Shown here in pieces: positions 47,936 to 57,043 of a DNA stretch of 64,000 nucleotides. Source of the stretch: Sphingomonas sp. OV641 (GTDB lineage Bacteria; Pseudomonadota; Alphaproteobacteria; Sphingomonadales; Sphingomonadaceae); contig NZ_FNZB01000001.1 of assembly GCF_900109205.1 (NCBI RefSeq), positions 2,170,001 to 2,234,000 of the forward strand, read 5' to 3'. Position 1 is the stretch's first letter. Each line of letters opens with the position of its first letter. Below the pieces are notes generated by a model. It made no database searches. It worked only from the letters and a program-made list of their open reading frames with translations, and had not been told where the DNA came from. Both the position numbers and the translations under genes were made by a program.

Positions 47936-49125
47936 GCAAGGACCGGCCGATCGCCGATGCTACCCGTGTCGTTGCCGCCGGGCGGCGCGCGGAATGGACG
48001 CAGGGGATCGTCAACCCGCCGCTGTGGCGCGCCTCCACCCACCTTTATGACTCGGTCGCCGAGCTGCGCGCCAATGGTGCGCGCGATACCCACCACCGCC
48101 TGTTCTACGGCCGGCGCGGCAGCCCGACGCAATGGAGCCTGGCAGAGGCGCTGACCGAGCTTGAGCCGGGTGCGGAGGCGACTTTCCTCTACCCCTCCGG
48201 CGTGGCGGCGATCGCGGCGGCGCTGCTGAGCGTGCTCTCCCCCGGTGACGAATTGCTGGTGCCGGACGCCGCCTATGATCCGACCCGCGCCATGGCGACG
48301 GGGCTGCTGAAGCGCTTCGGCATCACTTCGCGCTTCTACGATCCGCTGATCGGGGCGGGCATCGCGGACCTGATCGGCGAGCAGACCCGCGCCGTCTTCA
48401 TGGAAAGTCCGGGCAGCCTCACCTTCGAGGTGCAGGACGTGCCCGCGATCGTGGCGGCGGCCAAGGCACGGGGCGTGACCACGCTGCTCGACAACACCTG
48501 GGCCACGCCGCTGCGCTTTCGCGCGATCGAGAAGGGGGTCGACCTCGCGATCCTCGCCTGCACCAAATATGTCGTGGGCCATTCTGACGTAATGCTGGGC
48601 AGCGTCACCGCCGCGCCTTCGCACTGGCGCAAGCTGCGCGAGGTCAGCTTCCAACTGGGACAGGTGGCAAGTCCCGACGACGCCTGGCTCGGCTCGCGCG
48701 GCCTGCGCACCATGGCGGTGAGGCTAGCACAGCATGAGGCAAGCGCGCTCAAGATTGCGCGCTGGCTGGAGACCCGGCCGGAGGTGGACCGCGTTCTTCA
48801 CCCGGCTTTGCCATCCTGCCCTGGCCATGAGCTTTTCGCGCGAGACTTCATCGGCGGCAGCGGGCTTTTCTCCTTCGTGCTGAAGGGCGGCGATGAGGCG
48901 GCGCGCGCGGCGCTGATCGACGGGCTTCACCATTTCGGCATCGGTTACTCCTGGGGTGGCTTCGAAAGCCTGGCGATCCCCGTCGACCCCGAACGCCATC
49001 GCAGCGCGACCCGGCCCGACTTTGCCGGGCCGCTGGTGCGATTGCAGATCGGGCTGGAGGATCCGGACGACCTGATCGCCGATCTGGCGGCCGGCCTCGG
49101 CCGGTTCAGCGCGGCACGGGGATGA
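47932..49125 (+). CDS. metC: Cystathionine beta-lyase-like PLP enzyme
   Basis: A 397-residue Cys/Met-metabolism PLP enzyme. The PLP lysine lies in 'ILACTKYVVGHSDVMLGSV'; other family blocks are 'YGRRGSPTQWSLAEALTELE', 'FLYPSGVAAIAAALL', 'LLDNTWATP' and 'SWGGFESLAIP'. The YGRRG...P and SWGGFESL segments are typical of the MetC (cystathionine beta-lyase) branch, which gives homocysteine, pyruvate and ammonia. The ATG chosen at 47932 has a GGAG SD and overlaps the sseA stop. Co-location with a mercaptopyruvate sulfurtransferase puts it in a sulfur amino-acid context. Confidence 0.88.
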   Translation: MSKDRPIADATRVVAAGRRAEWTQGIVNPPLWRASTHLYDSVAELRANGARDTHHRLFYGRRGSPTQWSLAEALTELEPGAEATFLYPSGVAAIAAALLSVLSPGDELLVPDAAYDPTRAMATGLLKRFGITSRFYDPLIGAGIADLIGEQTRAVFMESPGSLTFEVQDVPAIVAAAKARGVTTLLDNTWATPLRFRAIEKGVDLAILACTKYVVGHSDVMLGSVTAAPSHWRKLREVSFQLGQVASPDDAWLGSRGLRTMAVRLAQHEASALKIARWLETRPEVDRVLHPALPSCPGHELFARDFIGGSGLFSFVLKGGDEAARAALIDGLHHFGIGYSWGGFESLAIPVDPERHRSATRPDFAGPLVRLQIGLEDPDDLIADLAAGLGRFSAARG

Positions 49126-50438
49126 CGCCGATGGAAGCGTGGCTCGACGCGAACGGCCTGGCACTGCCATCGCGGATGGACGCGCTGGAGGTGGCGATCG
49201 CGGGGGCGCTGATCGTGCTGGCGCTTGCGCTGGGCGTCTTCGCGCAGCGCTCGTTCGGCGCGCGGGCGAGTCAGTTCTGGAAGACCCATGTCGCGCATCA
49301 CGGCGAGGGTCTGTGGGAGCGGATGCCCGCCATCCTGCGACACGGCGTTGCCGCCTTGGCAACGTCGATCGTCATGTCGGCCTATCCCTGGTCCGCTTGG
49401 GGCGGGCTGCCGATCGGCCTGGCGCTGGGCAGCGCCGCCGCGCTGGCGGCGCATCAGGTGTTGCGTGGGCTCGGCATTCCGCGCTGGATCTCCTGGCTGG
49501 TGTCCAGCATCCTGTTCATCGCGCTCTTCAGCCGGGCGGTGGGCGGGCTGGATGCAATCACGGCCACGCTGGACGGCGTTGGCGTGGATGTCGGCCGACG
49601 CCGGCTGTCGCTGCTGGCGATCACCAGCGCGCTGCTCGTCATCGTCATCATCATCGCCATCGTTCGCTTGGCGAACCGGATCGTCAGCCACGCCATTGCG
49701 CGGACGACCACGCTGGACGCGACGCAGAAGCTGCTGGGTCAGAAGCTGGCCACCATCGCCATTGTCGTGGCGGCGTTTCTGTTCTCGATCGACCTGTTGG
49801 GCATCGACCTGACCGCCTTTGCCGTCTTCTCCGGTGCCATGGGCCTGGCGGTCGGCTTCGGCCTGCAGAAGACCGTCGGCAACCTGATCGCGGGCATCAT
49901 CCTGCTGATGGACCGTTCGATCAAGCCGGGCGACGTGATCGTCGTCGGCGACAGCTTTGGCTGGGTCAACAAGATCGGGGTGCGTGCCGTCAGCGTGGTG
50001 ACGCGCGACGGCAAGGAACATCTCATCCCGAATGAAAACCTGATGACGCAGGAGGTGGAGAACTGGTCCTTCACCAACCGCAACGTGCGCGTGCGCATCC
50101 CGGTGAGCGTCGCGTACAATTGCGACCTGAAAGTCGCGCAGGAACTGATGTTCGCCGCCGCTGCCGAGTCGCCACGTGTGCTTGCCAGCCCCAAGCCCAA
50201 CGTGTGGCTGACGGGGTTCGGCAATGACGGGGTCGAGCACGAGATCCTGGCCTGGATCAGTGACCCGGAGAGCGGTGTCGGCAACGTCCGGTCAGACGTG
50301 CTCAACCGATTGTGGTGGAAGTTCAAGGAAGCGGGTGTCGCCCTCCCCTTCGCCCAGCGCGACATCTATGTGCGCAGCTGGCCGGGCGAGCCGCTGCCGG
50401 TCGGGCGCGACAGAGCGCCGGATGAACCGACGATTTAA
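49122..50438 (+). CDS. Small-conductance mechanosensitive channel (MscS family)
   Basis: A 438-residue MscS-like channel. About five hydrophobic segments (20-205) precede the pore helix (TM3-like 'AFAVFSGAMGLAVGFGLQKTVGNLIAGIILLMDRSIKPGD'), then the beta-domain ('VVGDSFGWVNKIGVRAVSVVTRDGKEHLIPNENL') and an alpha/beta C-terminal part. It should open under membrane tension to release osmolytes. The ATG at 49122 overlaps the metC stop as ATGA; a second ATG three codons later is possible. Confidence 0.92.
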   Translation: MTPMEAWLDANGLALPSRMDALEVAIAGALIVLALALGVFAQRSFGARASQFWKTHVAHHGEGLWERMPAILRHGVAALATSIVMSAYPWSAWGGLPIGLALGSAAALAAHQVLRGLGIPRWISWLVSSILFIALFSRAVGGLDAITATLDGVGVDVGRRRLSLLAITSALLVIVIIIAIVRLANRIVSHAIARTTTLDATQKLLGQKLATIAIVVAAFLFSIDLLGIDLTAFAVFSGAMGLAVGFGLQKTVGNLIAGIILLMDRSIKPGDVIVVGDSFGWVNKIGVRAVSVVTRDGKEHLIPNENLMTQEVENWSFTNRNVRVRIPVSVAYNCDLKVAQELMFAAAAESPRVLASPKPNVWLTGFGNDGVEHEILAWISDPESGVGNVRSDVLNRLWWKFKEAGVALPFAQRDIYVRSWPGEPLPVGRDRAPDEPTI

Positions 50439-50560
50439 TGGCTTGGAAACTCAAGCCGTCCGCTGACGACGGAAAGGCTTCAGACGATCGTGGCGCCGGC
50501 AGTTGATCGTCCACGTTCGCTAAGGTCCGGATGGTAACCGAAACTGGCCATGGACGGAGC

Positions 50561-50589
50561 ACGCCGGCCCGACCAGGCCGAGCCGGCGT
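50561..50589. terminator. Hairpin between convergent mscS and the DUF3035 gene
   Basis: An 8-bp stem (ACGCCGGC/GCCGGCGT) with a GC-rich inner loop lies in the 157-bp convergent gap. There is no T-run on either strand, so it would be a weak bidirectional terminator at best. Confidence 0.4.
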
Positions 50590-50595
50590 ATAGCC

Positions 50596-51003
50596 TTACT
50601 TGGGCGCGTTGGCGCGAGCTTCCTGCCCGTCGCCTTCCGGCGCGGCGATGATGTCGCGCGTGGTCTGGCCCTTGTCGATCACGTTGGTCTGGGGATCGCC
50701 CGCGGAGGAGCGGATGCCGTCATCAGCGGACTGTTCGCCCGCCGCCTGAAGCGCGGCGGCCTCACCGGCGCTGCGCGGCGCGCTGCCGAACAGCGCCTCC
50801 AGCGTCTGGGCCTGCGCCGCGCTGGCGGATTGCACGCGCGCCGCACCCGGCGTCGGCGGCACCAGCGCGAAATCGGGCGGGATGATCAGCGACGGCTGAC
50901 GCGCCACCGCAAACTCGTCCGGACGATCGCGGTCGAGCCCGTTGCTCGCGCACCCGGCGAGCAGCACCGCAAGACCTGCGCCCATGACCATCGACTTACG
51001 CAT
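50596..51003 (-). CDS. DUF3035 lipoprotein, BamF-type
   Basis: A 135-residue lipoprotein with signal MRKSMVMGAGLAVLLAGC (lipobox LAGC, Cys 18). The DUF3035 core follows: 'DRDRPDEFAVARQPSLIIPPDFALVPPTPG'. In Caulobacter this family (BamF) belongs to the outer-membrane beta-barrel assembly complex. It is the last gene of the thyA-to-lspA operon and overlaps the lspA end by 8 bp (50996-51003). Location right after lspA is a good fit, since LspA processes its own signal peptide. Confidence 0.85.
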   Translation of the reverse strand: MRKSMVMGAGLAVLLAGCASNGLDRDRPDEFAVARQPSLIIPPDFALVPPTPGAARVQSASAAQAQTLEALFGSAPRSAGEAAALQAAGEQSADDGIRSSAGDPQTNVIDKGQTTRDIIAAPEGDGQEARANAPK

Positions 51004-51523
51004 TCACATTCTCCGAAGCCATCTTGTCCGGCTTTGCCGCCGGTTTATCGCGGATGAGCAGCGCGCGCACCAGCAGAATGAGCACGCCGATGGTGATCGC
51101 CGCATCCGCGACGTTGAAGACGAGGAACGGCCGCCATTCACCGAAGTGAAGATCGGCAAAATCCACGACATAGCCGAAGCGCACGCGGTCAACGATGTTG
51201 CCGATGGCGCCGCCCAGCACGAGGCCGAGCGCCAGCCTGTCTGCGCCCTTTTCCTCACGCCACATCCAGAAGGTCACGGCCGCGGCGATCAGGCCCGTCA
51301 TCGCCACCAACGCCCAGCGTGCCGTTTCGCTTTCCGCGCGCAGCAGGCCCAGGCTGACGCCCATGTTCTGCACGAAGCGCAGATCGAAGAAGGACACGAC
51401 CTCTCGTGAGGCGCCCAGGAAGTTGATGCCGAGCGGCCCGGTGACGAGCCATTTCGTCAATTGATCGACCAGGAACACCAACGCCGCGACGACGAGGCCG
51501 GCCGCGGGAGCGGCGCGCTTCAC
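50996..51523 (-). CDS. lspA: Lipoprotein signal peptidase LspA
   Basis: A 175-residue type II signal peptidase with four transmembrane helices. The key motifs are 'VFLVDQLTKWL', 'FVQNMGVSLGLL', the aspartate-bearing 'GAIGNIVDRVRFGYVVDF' and the second catalytic Asp in 'FNVADAAITIGV'. It cleaves the signal of diacylated lipoproteins. The start is a GTG at 51521-51523 overlapping the ileS stop in a GTGA arrangement, with GAGG upstream. The in-frame extension to 51616 would lie inside ileS and is not used. Confidence 0.94.
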   Translation of the reverse strand: MKRAAPAAGLVVAALVFLVDQLTKWLVTGPLGINFLGASREVVSFFDLRFVQNMGVSLGLLRAESETARWALVAMTGLIAAAVTFWMWREEKGADRLALGLVLGGAIGNIVDRVRFGYVVDFADLHFGEWRPFLVFNVADAAITIGVLILLVRALLIRDKPAAKPDKMASENVNA

Positions 51524-54447
51524 GCGGCCACCTCTTCGCTCACCACATCGGCGCAGCGGCCGCACAGCGCATTGTCTTCGGCCACTTCGGGCAGCAGGCG
51601 CCAGCAGCGGCCGCATTTGTGATAATCGGTTCGCGTCACGGTCACCTCATCGCCCGGCGATACCTTCGCCACGATGAACGCCTCGGCCAGTTGATCCACC
51701 GGCAGCGGCGTATCGGTGACGGTCACGTCCGCCTCCAGGCTGGAACGCACAACCTTTTCGCGGCGCAGCGGCTCGATCGCCTCGGTCACCCGCTCGCGGA
51801 GGCGGCGGACTTCCAGCCAGCGGGCGCTGACGTCCTCGCCCGCCTCCACCGGCAGTTCGGGCCAGTCGAGGAAATGCACGGAGCTGTCCTCACTTGGGAA
51901 GCGCGATTGCCACACTTCCTCCGCCGTGAAGACCAGCACCGGCGCCGCCCAGCGCACCATGGCGTGGAACAGCACGTCCAGCATGGTGCGATACGCCCGC
52001 CGCTTCACGTCATCCGACGCGTCGCAATAGAGCGAGTCCTTGCGGATATCGAAGAAGAAGGCGGACAGGTCCTCGTTGGCGAAATCGCTCAGCAGGCGGA
52101 CGTAGCCGTTGAAGTCGAAGTCTGCGATCGCGCGGCGAAGCTGCTGGTCCAGCGCTTGGACAAGATGGAGCATGTAGCGCTCCAGCTCCGGCCACTCGGC
52201 GACCGGCAGCCTCTCCGCCTCATCGAACCCGTCGAGCGCGCCGAGCAGGTAGCGGAAGGTGTTCCTGAGCTTGCGATACTGGTCCGCGACGCCGGCCAGG
52301 ATCTCCTTGCCGATGCGGTGATCCTCGGTGAAGTCGACCGACAGCGCCCACAGCCTGAGGATGTCCGCGCCATAATCGCGCATCAGATCAAGCGGGTTGA
52401 TCGTGTTGCCGAGCGACTTGGACATCTTCATGCCCTTGGCGTCCATCGTGAAGCCGTGCGTCAGCACCGTATCATAAGGCGCCCGCCCGCGCGTGCCGCA
52501 GCTTTCCAGCAGCGACGACTGGAACCAGCCGCGATGCTGGTCCGAGCCCTCAAGGTAGAGGTCCGCCGGCCAGGACAGTTCCGGCCAGCGCCCGCTTTCC
52601 AGCACGAAAGCATGAGTACAGCCCGAATCGAACCACACGTCGAGAATGTCGGTGACCCGCTCATAATCCGCCGGATCGCGTCCCTCGCCAAGGAAGCCGG
52701 CCGCCGCCTCGTCAGTCCAGGCATCGACGCCCTTCGCGCGAAAGGCTTCGACGATGCGTGCGTTCACTGCGGGATCGACCAGCAGCTCGCCCGTCGCGCG
52801 ATGGACGAACAGCGCGATTGGGACGCCCCAGGCGCGCTGACGGCTGATCACCCAGTCGGGCCGCCCTTCGACCATCGCGCCGATGCGATTGCGGCCCTTC
52901 TCCGGCACGAAGCGCGTCGCGGCGATCGCCGCCACCGCGCGATTGCGGAGGGTGTCGCCGGCGACACGCCCTTCGACAAGCTCAGGGCGAACGGTGCTTT
53001 CTTCCTCGTTCGTGCCGAACGAAGTCGAAGCACGTGTCCCAGCCGCATCGCCCGCAATCGGCTTGTCGACCGCGATGAACCATTGCGGCGTGCAGCGGAA
53101 AATCACCTTCGCCTTGGAGCGCCAGGAATGCGGATAGCTGTGCTTGAAATCGTCGCTGGCGGCGACCAGCGCGCCCGCTTCACGCAGGTCGGTGCAGATC
53201 GGCCCGTCCGATGCGACGAACTTCTTGTTGATGACGCTGCCCTGCCCGCCGAGCCATGCCCAATCCGGGCGGTACATGCCGCCCGCATCGACGGCGAAGA
53301 CCGGATCGATGCCGTGCGCCTTGCAGAGGTCGAAATCGTCCTCGCCGTGGTCGGGCGCCATGTGGACGAGGCCGGTGCCGGCATCGGTGGTGACGAAATC
53401 GCCCGGCAGGAACGGGCGCGGCTTGGCGAAGAAGCCGCCCAGCGCATGCATCGGGTGGCGCGCGACGGCGCCGGCGAGCTTGTCGCCCGTGAACATCGCG
53501 AGCGCGGTAACCGTGCCGGCCGCGTCGCCCACCTTCATGACCACGGGATGGCCGATGCGCGCGCCGAAGCTTTCGATCAGATCACGCGCCACCAGCAGCG
53601 TGCGCGGCCCTGCCACCATGTCGTCGAACCGCGCGAGGACGTATTCGACCTCAGGGCCGTAGGCGAGCGCCTGGTTCACCGGGATCGTCCAGGGCGTCGT
53701 GGTCCAGATCACCGCATGCGCACCGACCAGCTCCGGCGCGTTCGGCGCCTCGGTGATCTCGAACGCGACGTCGATCTGCGTCGACACGACGTCCTCATAT
53801 TCCACCTCAGCCTCGGCCAGCGCGGTCTTCTCGACCGGAGACCACATCACCGGCTTGGCGCCGCGATACAGCTGCCCCGTCTCGGCGAACTTCATCAGCT
53901 CGGAAACGATCGTCGCCTCTGCAGCGAAGTCCATCGTCAGATAGGGCTTGTCCCAATCGCCGTTGACGCCCAGCCGCTTCAGCTGTTCGCGCTGCGTGTC
54001 GACCCATTTCTGGGCATAGGCGCGGCATTCGGCGCGGAACTCCGCCGGCGGCACCTCGTCCTTGTTCAGCTTCTTCTTGCGATATTCTTCCTCGACCTTC
54101 CACTCGATCGGCAGGCCGTGGCAATCCCAGCCGGGCACGTACGGCGCGTTCTTGCCCAGCAGCGTTTGGGTGCGCACCACCATGTCCTTCAGGATATGGT
54201 TCAGCGCGTGGCCGATATGCATGTCGCCATTGGCATAGGGTGGGCCATCGTGAAGGATGAACTTCTCGCGGTCCGCTCGCTGCTCACGCAAACGCTGGTA
54301 GAGGCCCAGTCGATGCCACCGCTCCAGAATCGCGGGTTCCTTCTGCGGCAGGCCCGCCTTCATCGGAAAGTCGGTCTTCGGCAGGAAGACGGTGTCGCGC
54401 CAATCCTTCTGATCGGGCTCGCGTGCGGAGGTGGTTTCGTCGGCCAT
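51520..54447 (-). CDS. ileS: Isoleucyl-tRNA synthetase
   Basis: A 975-residue class I synthetase. Visible are 'GDMHIGHALNHILKD' (HIGH), 'YVPGWDCHGLPIEWK', the editing-domain segments 'IWTTTPWTIPVNQALAY' and 'GLVHMAPDHGEDDF', 'KMSKSLGN' and a C-terminal zinc-binding 'CGRCWRLL...CGRC'. Residues about 472-494, between the segments VDKPI and TLRNRAVAAI, are an insertion encoded by a palindromic repeat element; the gene stays in frame. The ATG at 54447 (MADETTSAREP) starts the protein. lspA overlaps the stop (GTGA). Confidence 0.98.
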   Translation of the reverse strand: MADETTSAREPDQKDWRDTVFLPKTDFPMKAGLPQKEPAILERWHRLGLYQRLREQRADREKFILHDGPPYANGDMHIGHALNHILKDMVVRTQTLLGKNAPYVPGWDCHGLPIEWKVEEEYRKKKLNKDEVPPAEFRAECRAYAQKWVDTQREQLKRLGVNGDWDKPYLTMDFAAEATIVSELMKFAETGQLYRGAKPVMWSPVEKTALAEAEVEYEDVVSTQIDVAFEITEAPNAPELVGAHAVIWTTTPWTIPVNQALAYGPEVEYVLARFDDMVAGPRTLLVARDLIESFGARIGHPVVMKVGDAAGTVTALAMFTGDKLAGAVARHPMHALGGFFAKPRPFLPGDFVTTDAGTGLVHMAPDHGEDDFDLCKAHGIDPVFAVDAGGMYRPDWAWLGGQGSVINKKFVASDGPICTDLREAGALVAASDDFKHSYPHSWRSKAKVIFRCTPQWFIAVDKPIAGDAAGTRASTSFGTNEEESTVRPELVEGRVAGDTLRNRAVAAIAATRFVPEKGRNRIGAMVEGRPDWVISRQRAWGVPIALFVHRATGELLVDPAVNARIVEAFRAKGVDAWTDEAAAGFLGEGRDPADYERVTDILDVWFDSGCTHAFVLESGRWPELSWPADLYLEGSDQHRGWFQSSLLESCGTRGRAPYDTVLTHGFTMDAKGMKMSKSLGNTINPLDLMRDYGADILRLWALSVDFTEDHRIGKEILAGVADQYRKLRNTFRYLLGALDGFDEAERLPVAEWPELERYMLHLVQALDQQLRRAIADFDFNGYVRLLSDFANEDLSAFFFDIRKDSLYCDASDDVKRRAYRTMLDVLFHAMVRWAAPVLVFTAEEVWQSRFPSEDSSVHFLDWPELPVEAGEDVSARWLEVRRLRERVTEAIEPLRREKVVRSSLEADVTVTDTPLPVDQLAEAFIVAKVSPGDEVTVTRTDYHKCGRCWRLLPEVAEDNALCGRCADVVSEEVAA
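52968..53034 (-). repeat. Sphingomonad palindromic repeat element (REP-like) inserted in ileS
   Basis: The 67-bp element has outer arms CTTCGAC (52971-52977) and GTCGAAG (53024-53030), an inner perfect hairpin CGTTCG-TGC-CGAACG (53007-53021), and GCCCT/AGGGC around the left part (52968-52988). Translated, it gives the 'STSFGTNEEESTVRPELVEG' stretch inside IleS, between well-conserved flanking segments. Very similar short palindromes are scattered in sphingomonad genomes and are seen inside proteins as SVRPELVEG-like peptides. Confidence 0.75.
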
Positions 54448-54522
54448 AGAAGCTCGCGCCCTTAGCGCGGGTCGCCGGGCAAAACAAACCACTGTGGCGT
54501 CGCGATCTGCAGCCGCGGCGGA

Positions 54523-55467
54523 TCAATCGCCGGCGAGGATCTGTCGTGCGCGGTCGCAATCGGCGGCCATCTGTTCGGTCAACGCTTCGAGCGTGTCGAA
54601 CTTGGCCTCCGGACGCAGGAACTCCACCAGTGCGACGTCGATCACCTGGCCGTATAGGTCACCGGAGAAATCGAACAGATAAGGTTCGAGCAATTCCTTG
54701 GGAGGATCGAAGCTCGGCCGGATGCCAAGGTTCGCGGCACCGCCAAAGACCTGGCCGTCTTCCAGCATCACGCGCACGGCATAGATGCCGTAGGCGGGGC
54801 GCAGGTAATTGCCGAGGTCCACATTGGCGGTCGGATAACCGATCTCCCGTCCAAGCTTATCGCCATGCCGCACCTCGCCGCGGATGGTGAAGGGCCGGGT
54901 CAGCAGCCGGGCAGCATCGCGCGGGCGACCCTCGCGCAGGGCAGCGCGAATGCGCGTGGACGAGACGGTATCGCCCTCCAGCGTGACCGCGCCGACAGTA
55001 TCGGTCGAAAAGCCTTGCGCCTCGCCAAGGCTGGCCAGCATCGCAACATCGCCCGAGCGCGCCTTGCCGAAGGTAAAATCGGCGCCAGTGACGACCCCGG
55101 CGGCCCCGATCTGCGCCACCAGCTGCTCGGTGACGAACTCTTGCGCGGACAAAGCGGCGAGCGCCGCGTCGAAGGGGAAGACAAGCAGGGCGTCCACGCC
55201 CGCCGCGCGCATCAGTTCCGCCCGCTGCTCCAGCGTGGTCAGGCGGAACCATGGGCTGTCGGGCTTGAAGAAGCGCATCGGGTGCGGATCGAAGGTCGCG
55301 ACCAAAGCCGGGCGCCCCTCAGCTCGCGCCCGCTCGACCGCGCGCCCGACCACCGCCTGGTGGCCGAGGTGAAAGCCATCGAAATTGCCCAGGGCAACGA
55401 TCCCGCCGCGCAATGCCTGCGGCAGCGCCTCGCCCCTGTTCAGCCGGATGATCCCATGCCGCTCCAT
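54523..55467 (-). CDS. ribF: Bifunctional riboflavin kinase/FAD synthetase
   Basis: A 314-residue RibF. The N-terminal FAD synthetase part has 'VALGNFDGFHLGHQAVV', 'VTGADFTFGKARSGD' and 'VSSTRIRAALREGRP'; the C-terminal flavokinase part has 'LGREIGYPTANVDLG' and 'YLRPAYGIYAVRV'. It converts riboflavin to FMN and FAD. It lies 75 bp before ileS and after folA in the same leftward operon, an arrangement (ribF-ileS-lspA) widely conserved. Confidence 0.96.
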   Translation of the reverse strand: MERHGIIRLNRGEALPQALRGGIVALGNFDGFHLGHQAVVGRAVERARAEGRPALVATFDPHPMRFFKPDSPWFRLTTLEQRAELMRAAGVDALLVFPFDAALAALSAQEFVTEQLVAQIGAAGVVTGADFTFGKARSGDVAMLASLGEAQGFSTDTVGAVTLEGDTVSSTRIRAALREGRPRDAARLLTRPFTIRGEVRHGDKLGREIGYPTANVDLGNYLRPAYGIYAVRVMLEDGQVFGGAANLGIRPSFDPPKELLEPYLFDFSGDLYGQVIDVALVEFLRPEAKFDTLEALTEQMAADCDRARQILAGD

Positions 55468-55493
55468 GGCAGCGGCGCATAGCGGCGCGCGCG

Positions 55494-55961
55494 TCAGCGC
55501 ACCAGTGTCACGAAACTATAGGCCGGACGACCGGCATCGGCAGCATGTTCCTCACGCGCGACCTCGCGCCAGCCGGTGAAAGGGGGAACAATGGTGTCTC
55601 CTTCCGGTGCTGCATGGACCTCAGTCAATTCAACGCGATCGGCGCGATCAAGGAACAGCGCGAAGATATCCGCGCCGCCGATCACCGCGGCATCATCGCC
55701 CGCGAGCGCCAGCGCTGCCTCGGGATCGTGCGTCACCTCTGCGCCGTCGGCAGACCAGTCGCGATCACGGGTGAGAACGATATGGCGTCGCCCCGGCAAC
55801 GGCGCGGGGAAGCTCTCGAATGTCTTGCGCCCCATGATCATGGGCCGGCCGATCGTCTGCGCCTTGAAGCGCTTTAGATCGGCCGGAAGGTGCCAGGGCA
55901 AGCCGCCGTCGCGGCCGATCACGCCATTGCTGGCGCGGGCAAGATGCAGCGAAACGGTCAC
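55494..55961 (-). CDS. folA: Dihydrofolate reductase
   Basis: A 155-residue DHFR. The N-terminal 'LHLARASNGVIGRDGGLPWHLPADLKRFKAQTIGRPMIMGRKTFES' carries the NADPH and folate contacts, including Asp in 'LPADLKRFK'; 'DDAAVIGGADIFALFL' is the NADPH-binding glycine pair. It makes tetrahydrofolate used by ThyA upstream. The start is a GTG at 55961 overlapping the stop of the small ORF (GTGA). Upstream codons in the same frame belong to the small ORF region and are not part of the enzyme. Confidence 0.93.
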   Translation of the reverse strand: MTVSLHLARASNGVIGRDGGLPWHLPADLKRFKAQTIGRPMIMGRKTFESFPAPLPGRRHIVLTRDRDWSADGAEVTHDPEAALALAGDDAAVIGGADIFALFLDRADRVELTEVHAAPEGDTIVPPFTGWREVAREEHAADAGRPAYSFVTLVR

Positions 55962-56077
55962 TGGCCGTGCGTGCGCTCGGCCGATCCAAGCGCGACCGCA
56001 CAAGCAGGCGGACTGCCGAACTGCAGCAGCATCGCTGCGAGCGTGGCGGTTGCGATGGTGATCAGATAATCCCGCAT
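55958..56077 (-). CDS. Small hydrophobic ORF between thyA and folA
   Basis: A 39-residue predicted membrane or exported peptide, MRDYLITIATATLAAMLLQF then GSPPACAVALGSAERTHGQ. The ATG at 56077 follows GGGAGG at a good distance. Its stop TGA overlaps the folA GTG start (GTGA), so it is likely translated and coupled to folA. I do not recognise a family. A longer start 23 codons upstream is possible but lacks the SD. Confidence 0.6.
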   Translation of the reverse strand: MRDYLITIATATLAAMLLQFGSPPACAVALGSAERTHGQ

Positions 56078-56142
56078 GCCAGCCTCCCTTCCGACGACTA
56101 CGCTTGTAGTCATGGAGGCTGAACCGCGGGTGAACAAGCGGC

Positions 56143-56937
56143 TCATACCGCCACGGGCGCCTTTATATGGGCCTGCGCGGCATAATCGTGCAGCACGAAA
56201 TCCTCGAGTTCATAGGCATCGATCGACGGCGGCTTGCGGACGATCTCCAGACGGGGCAGCGGCCCCGGCGTCCGGCCAAGCTGAAGCCGCGCCTGCTCCA
56301 GGTGATTGGCGTAGAGGTGGCAATCGCCCCCGGTCCAGATGAACTCGCCCGGCTCCAGCCCGCATTGCTGCGCCAGCATGTGCGTGAGCAAGGCGTAGCT
56401 GGCGATGTTGAAGGGCACGCCAAGGAAGATATCGGCCGAGCGCTGATAGAGCTGAAGCGACAGTCGCCCGTTCGCGACATAGGTCTGGAACAGGCAATGG
56501 CACGGCGCCAGCGCCATGGCGTGCAGGTCGCCGGGGTTCCACGCGGTCACGATCTGGCGACGGGAGGCGGGATTGGTGCGGATATCCCCGACCAGCCCTT
56601 TGATCTGATCGATGTGCCGGCCGTCCGCCGCCACCCAGTCGCGCCACTGCTTTCCATAGACCGGGCCGAGATCGCCCTGCTCGTCCGCCCATTCGTCCCA
56701 GATGCTGACCTTGCGATCCTGCAGCCAGCGCACATTGGTGTCGCCGCGCAGAAACCACAGAAGCTCCACGATGATCGAGCGCAGATGCAGCTTCTTCGTG
56801 GTCAGCACCGGGAAGCCTTGCGCCAGGTCGAACCGCATCTGGTGACCGAACACGCTGAGCGTCCCGGTGCCCGTGCGATCCATCTGCTGCGCGCCCGAAT
56901 CGAGCACACGTTCCATGAGATCAAGATATTGCCGCAT
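56143..56937 (-). CDS. thyA: Thymidylate synthase ThyA
   Basis: A 264-residue ThyA, the E. coli length. It begins [15 protein letters not shown] and has '[19 protein letters not shown]', the catalytic Cys in '[14 protein letters not shown]', '[20 protein letters not shown]' and the nucleotide-binding '[15 protein letters not shown]'. It makes dTMP from dUMP and methylene-THF. The frame is open 107 codons upstream, but the ATG at 56937 gives the correct start. It heads the leftward thyA-folA-ribF-ileS-lspA operon. Confidence 0.97.
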   Translation of the reverse strand: MRQYLDLMERVLDSGAQQMDRTGTGTLSVFGHQMRFDLAQGFPVLTTKKLHLRSIIVELLWFLRGDTNVRWLQDRKVSIWDEWADEQGDLGPVYGKQWRDWVAADGRHIDQIKGLVGDIRTNPASRRQIVTAWNPGDLHAMALAPCHCLFQTYVANGRLSLQLYQRSADIFLGVPFNIASYALLTHMLAQQCGLEPGEFIWTGGDCHLYANHLEQARLQLGRTPGPLPRLEIVRKPPSIDAYELEDFVLHDYAAQAHIKAPVAV

Positions 56938-57043
56938 CGATCGGACGCTACAGCCGGCCCGCGCGACCGCCAAGCCATCGTGACCCGATCCGTTACGGCG
57001 CGGATGCCTTGCGCCGCCGATCGGAGGCAACGAACCCGTAACC

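Noticed and set aside
51619..54465. Long + strand open frame opposite ileS
   Set aside because: Antisense of a fully recognisable IleS; low-complexity product without domain structure.
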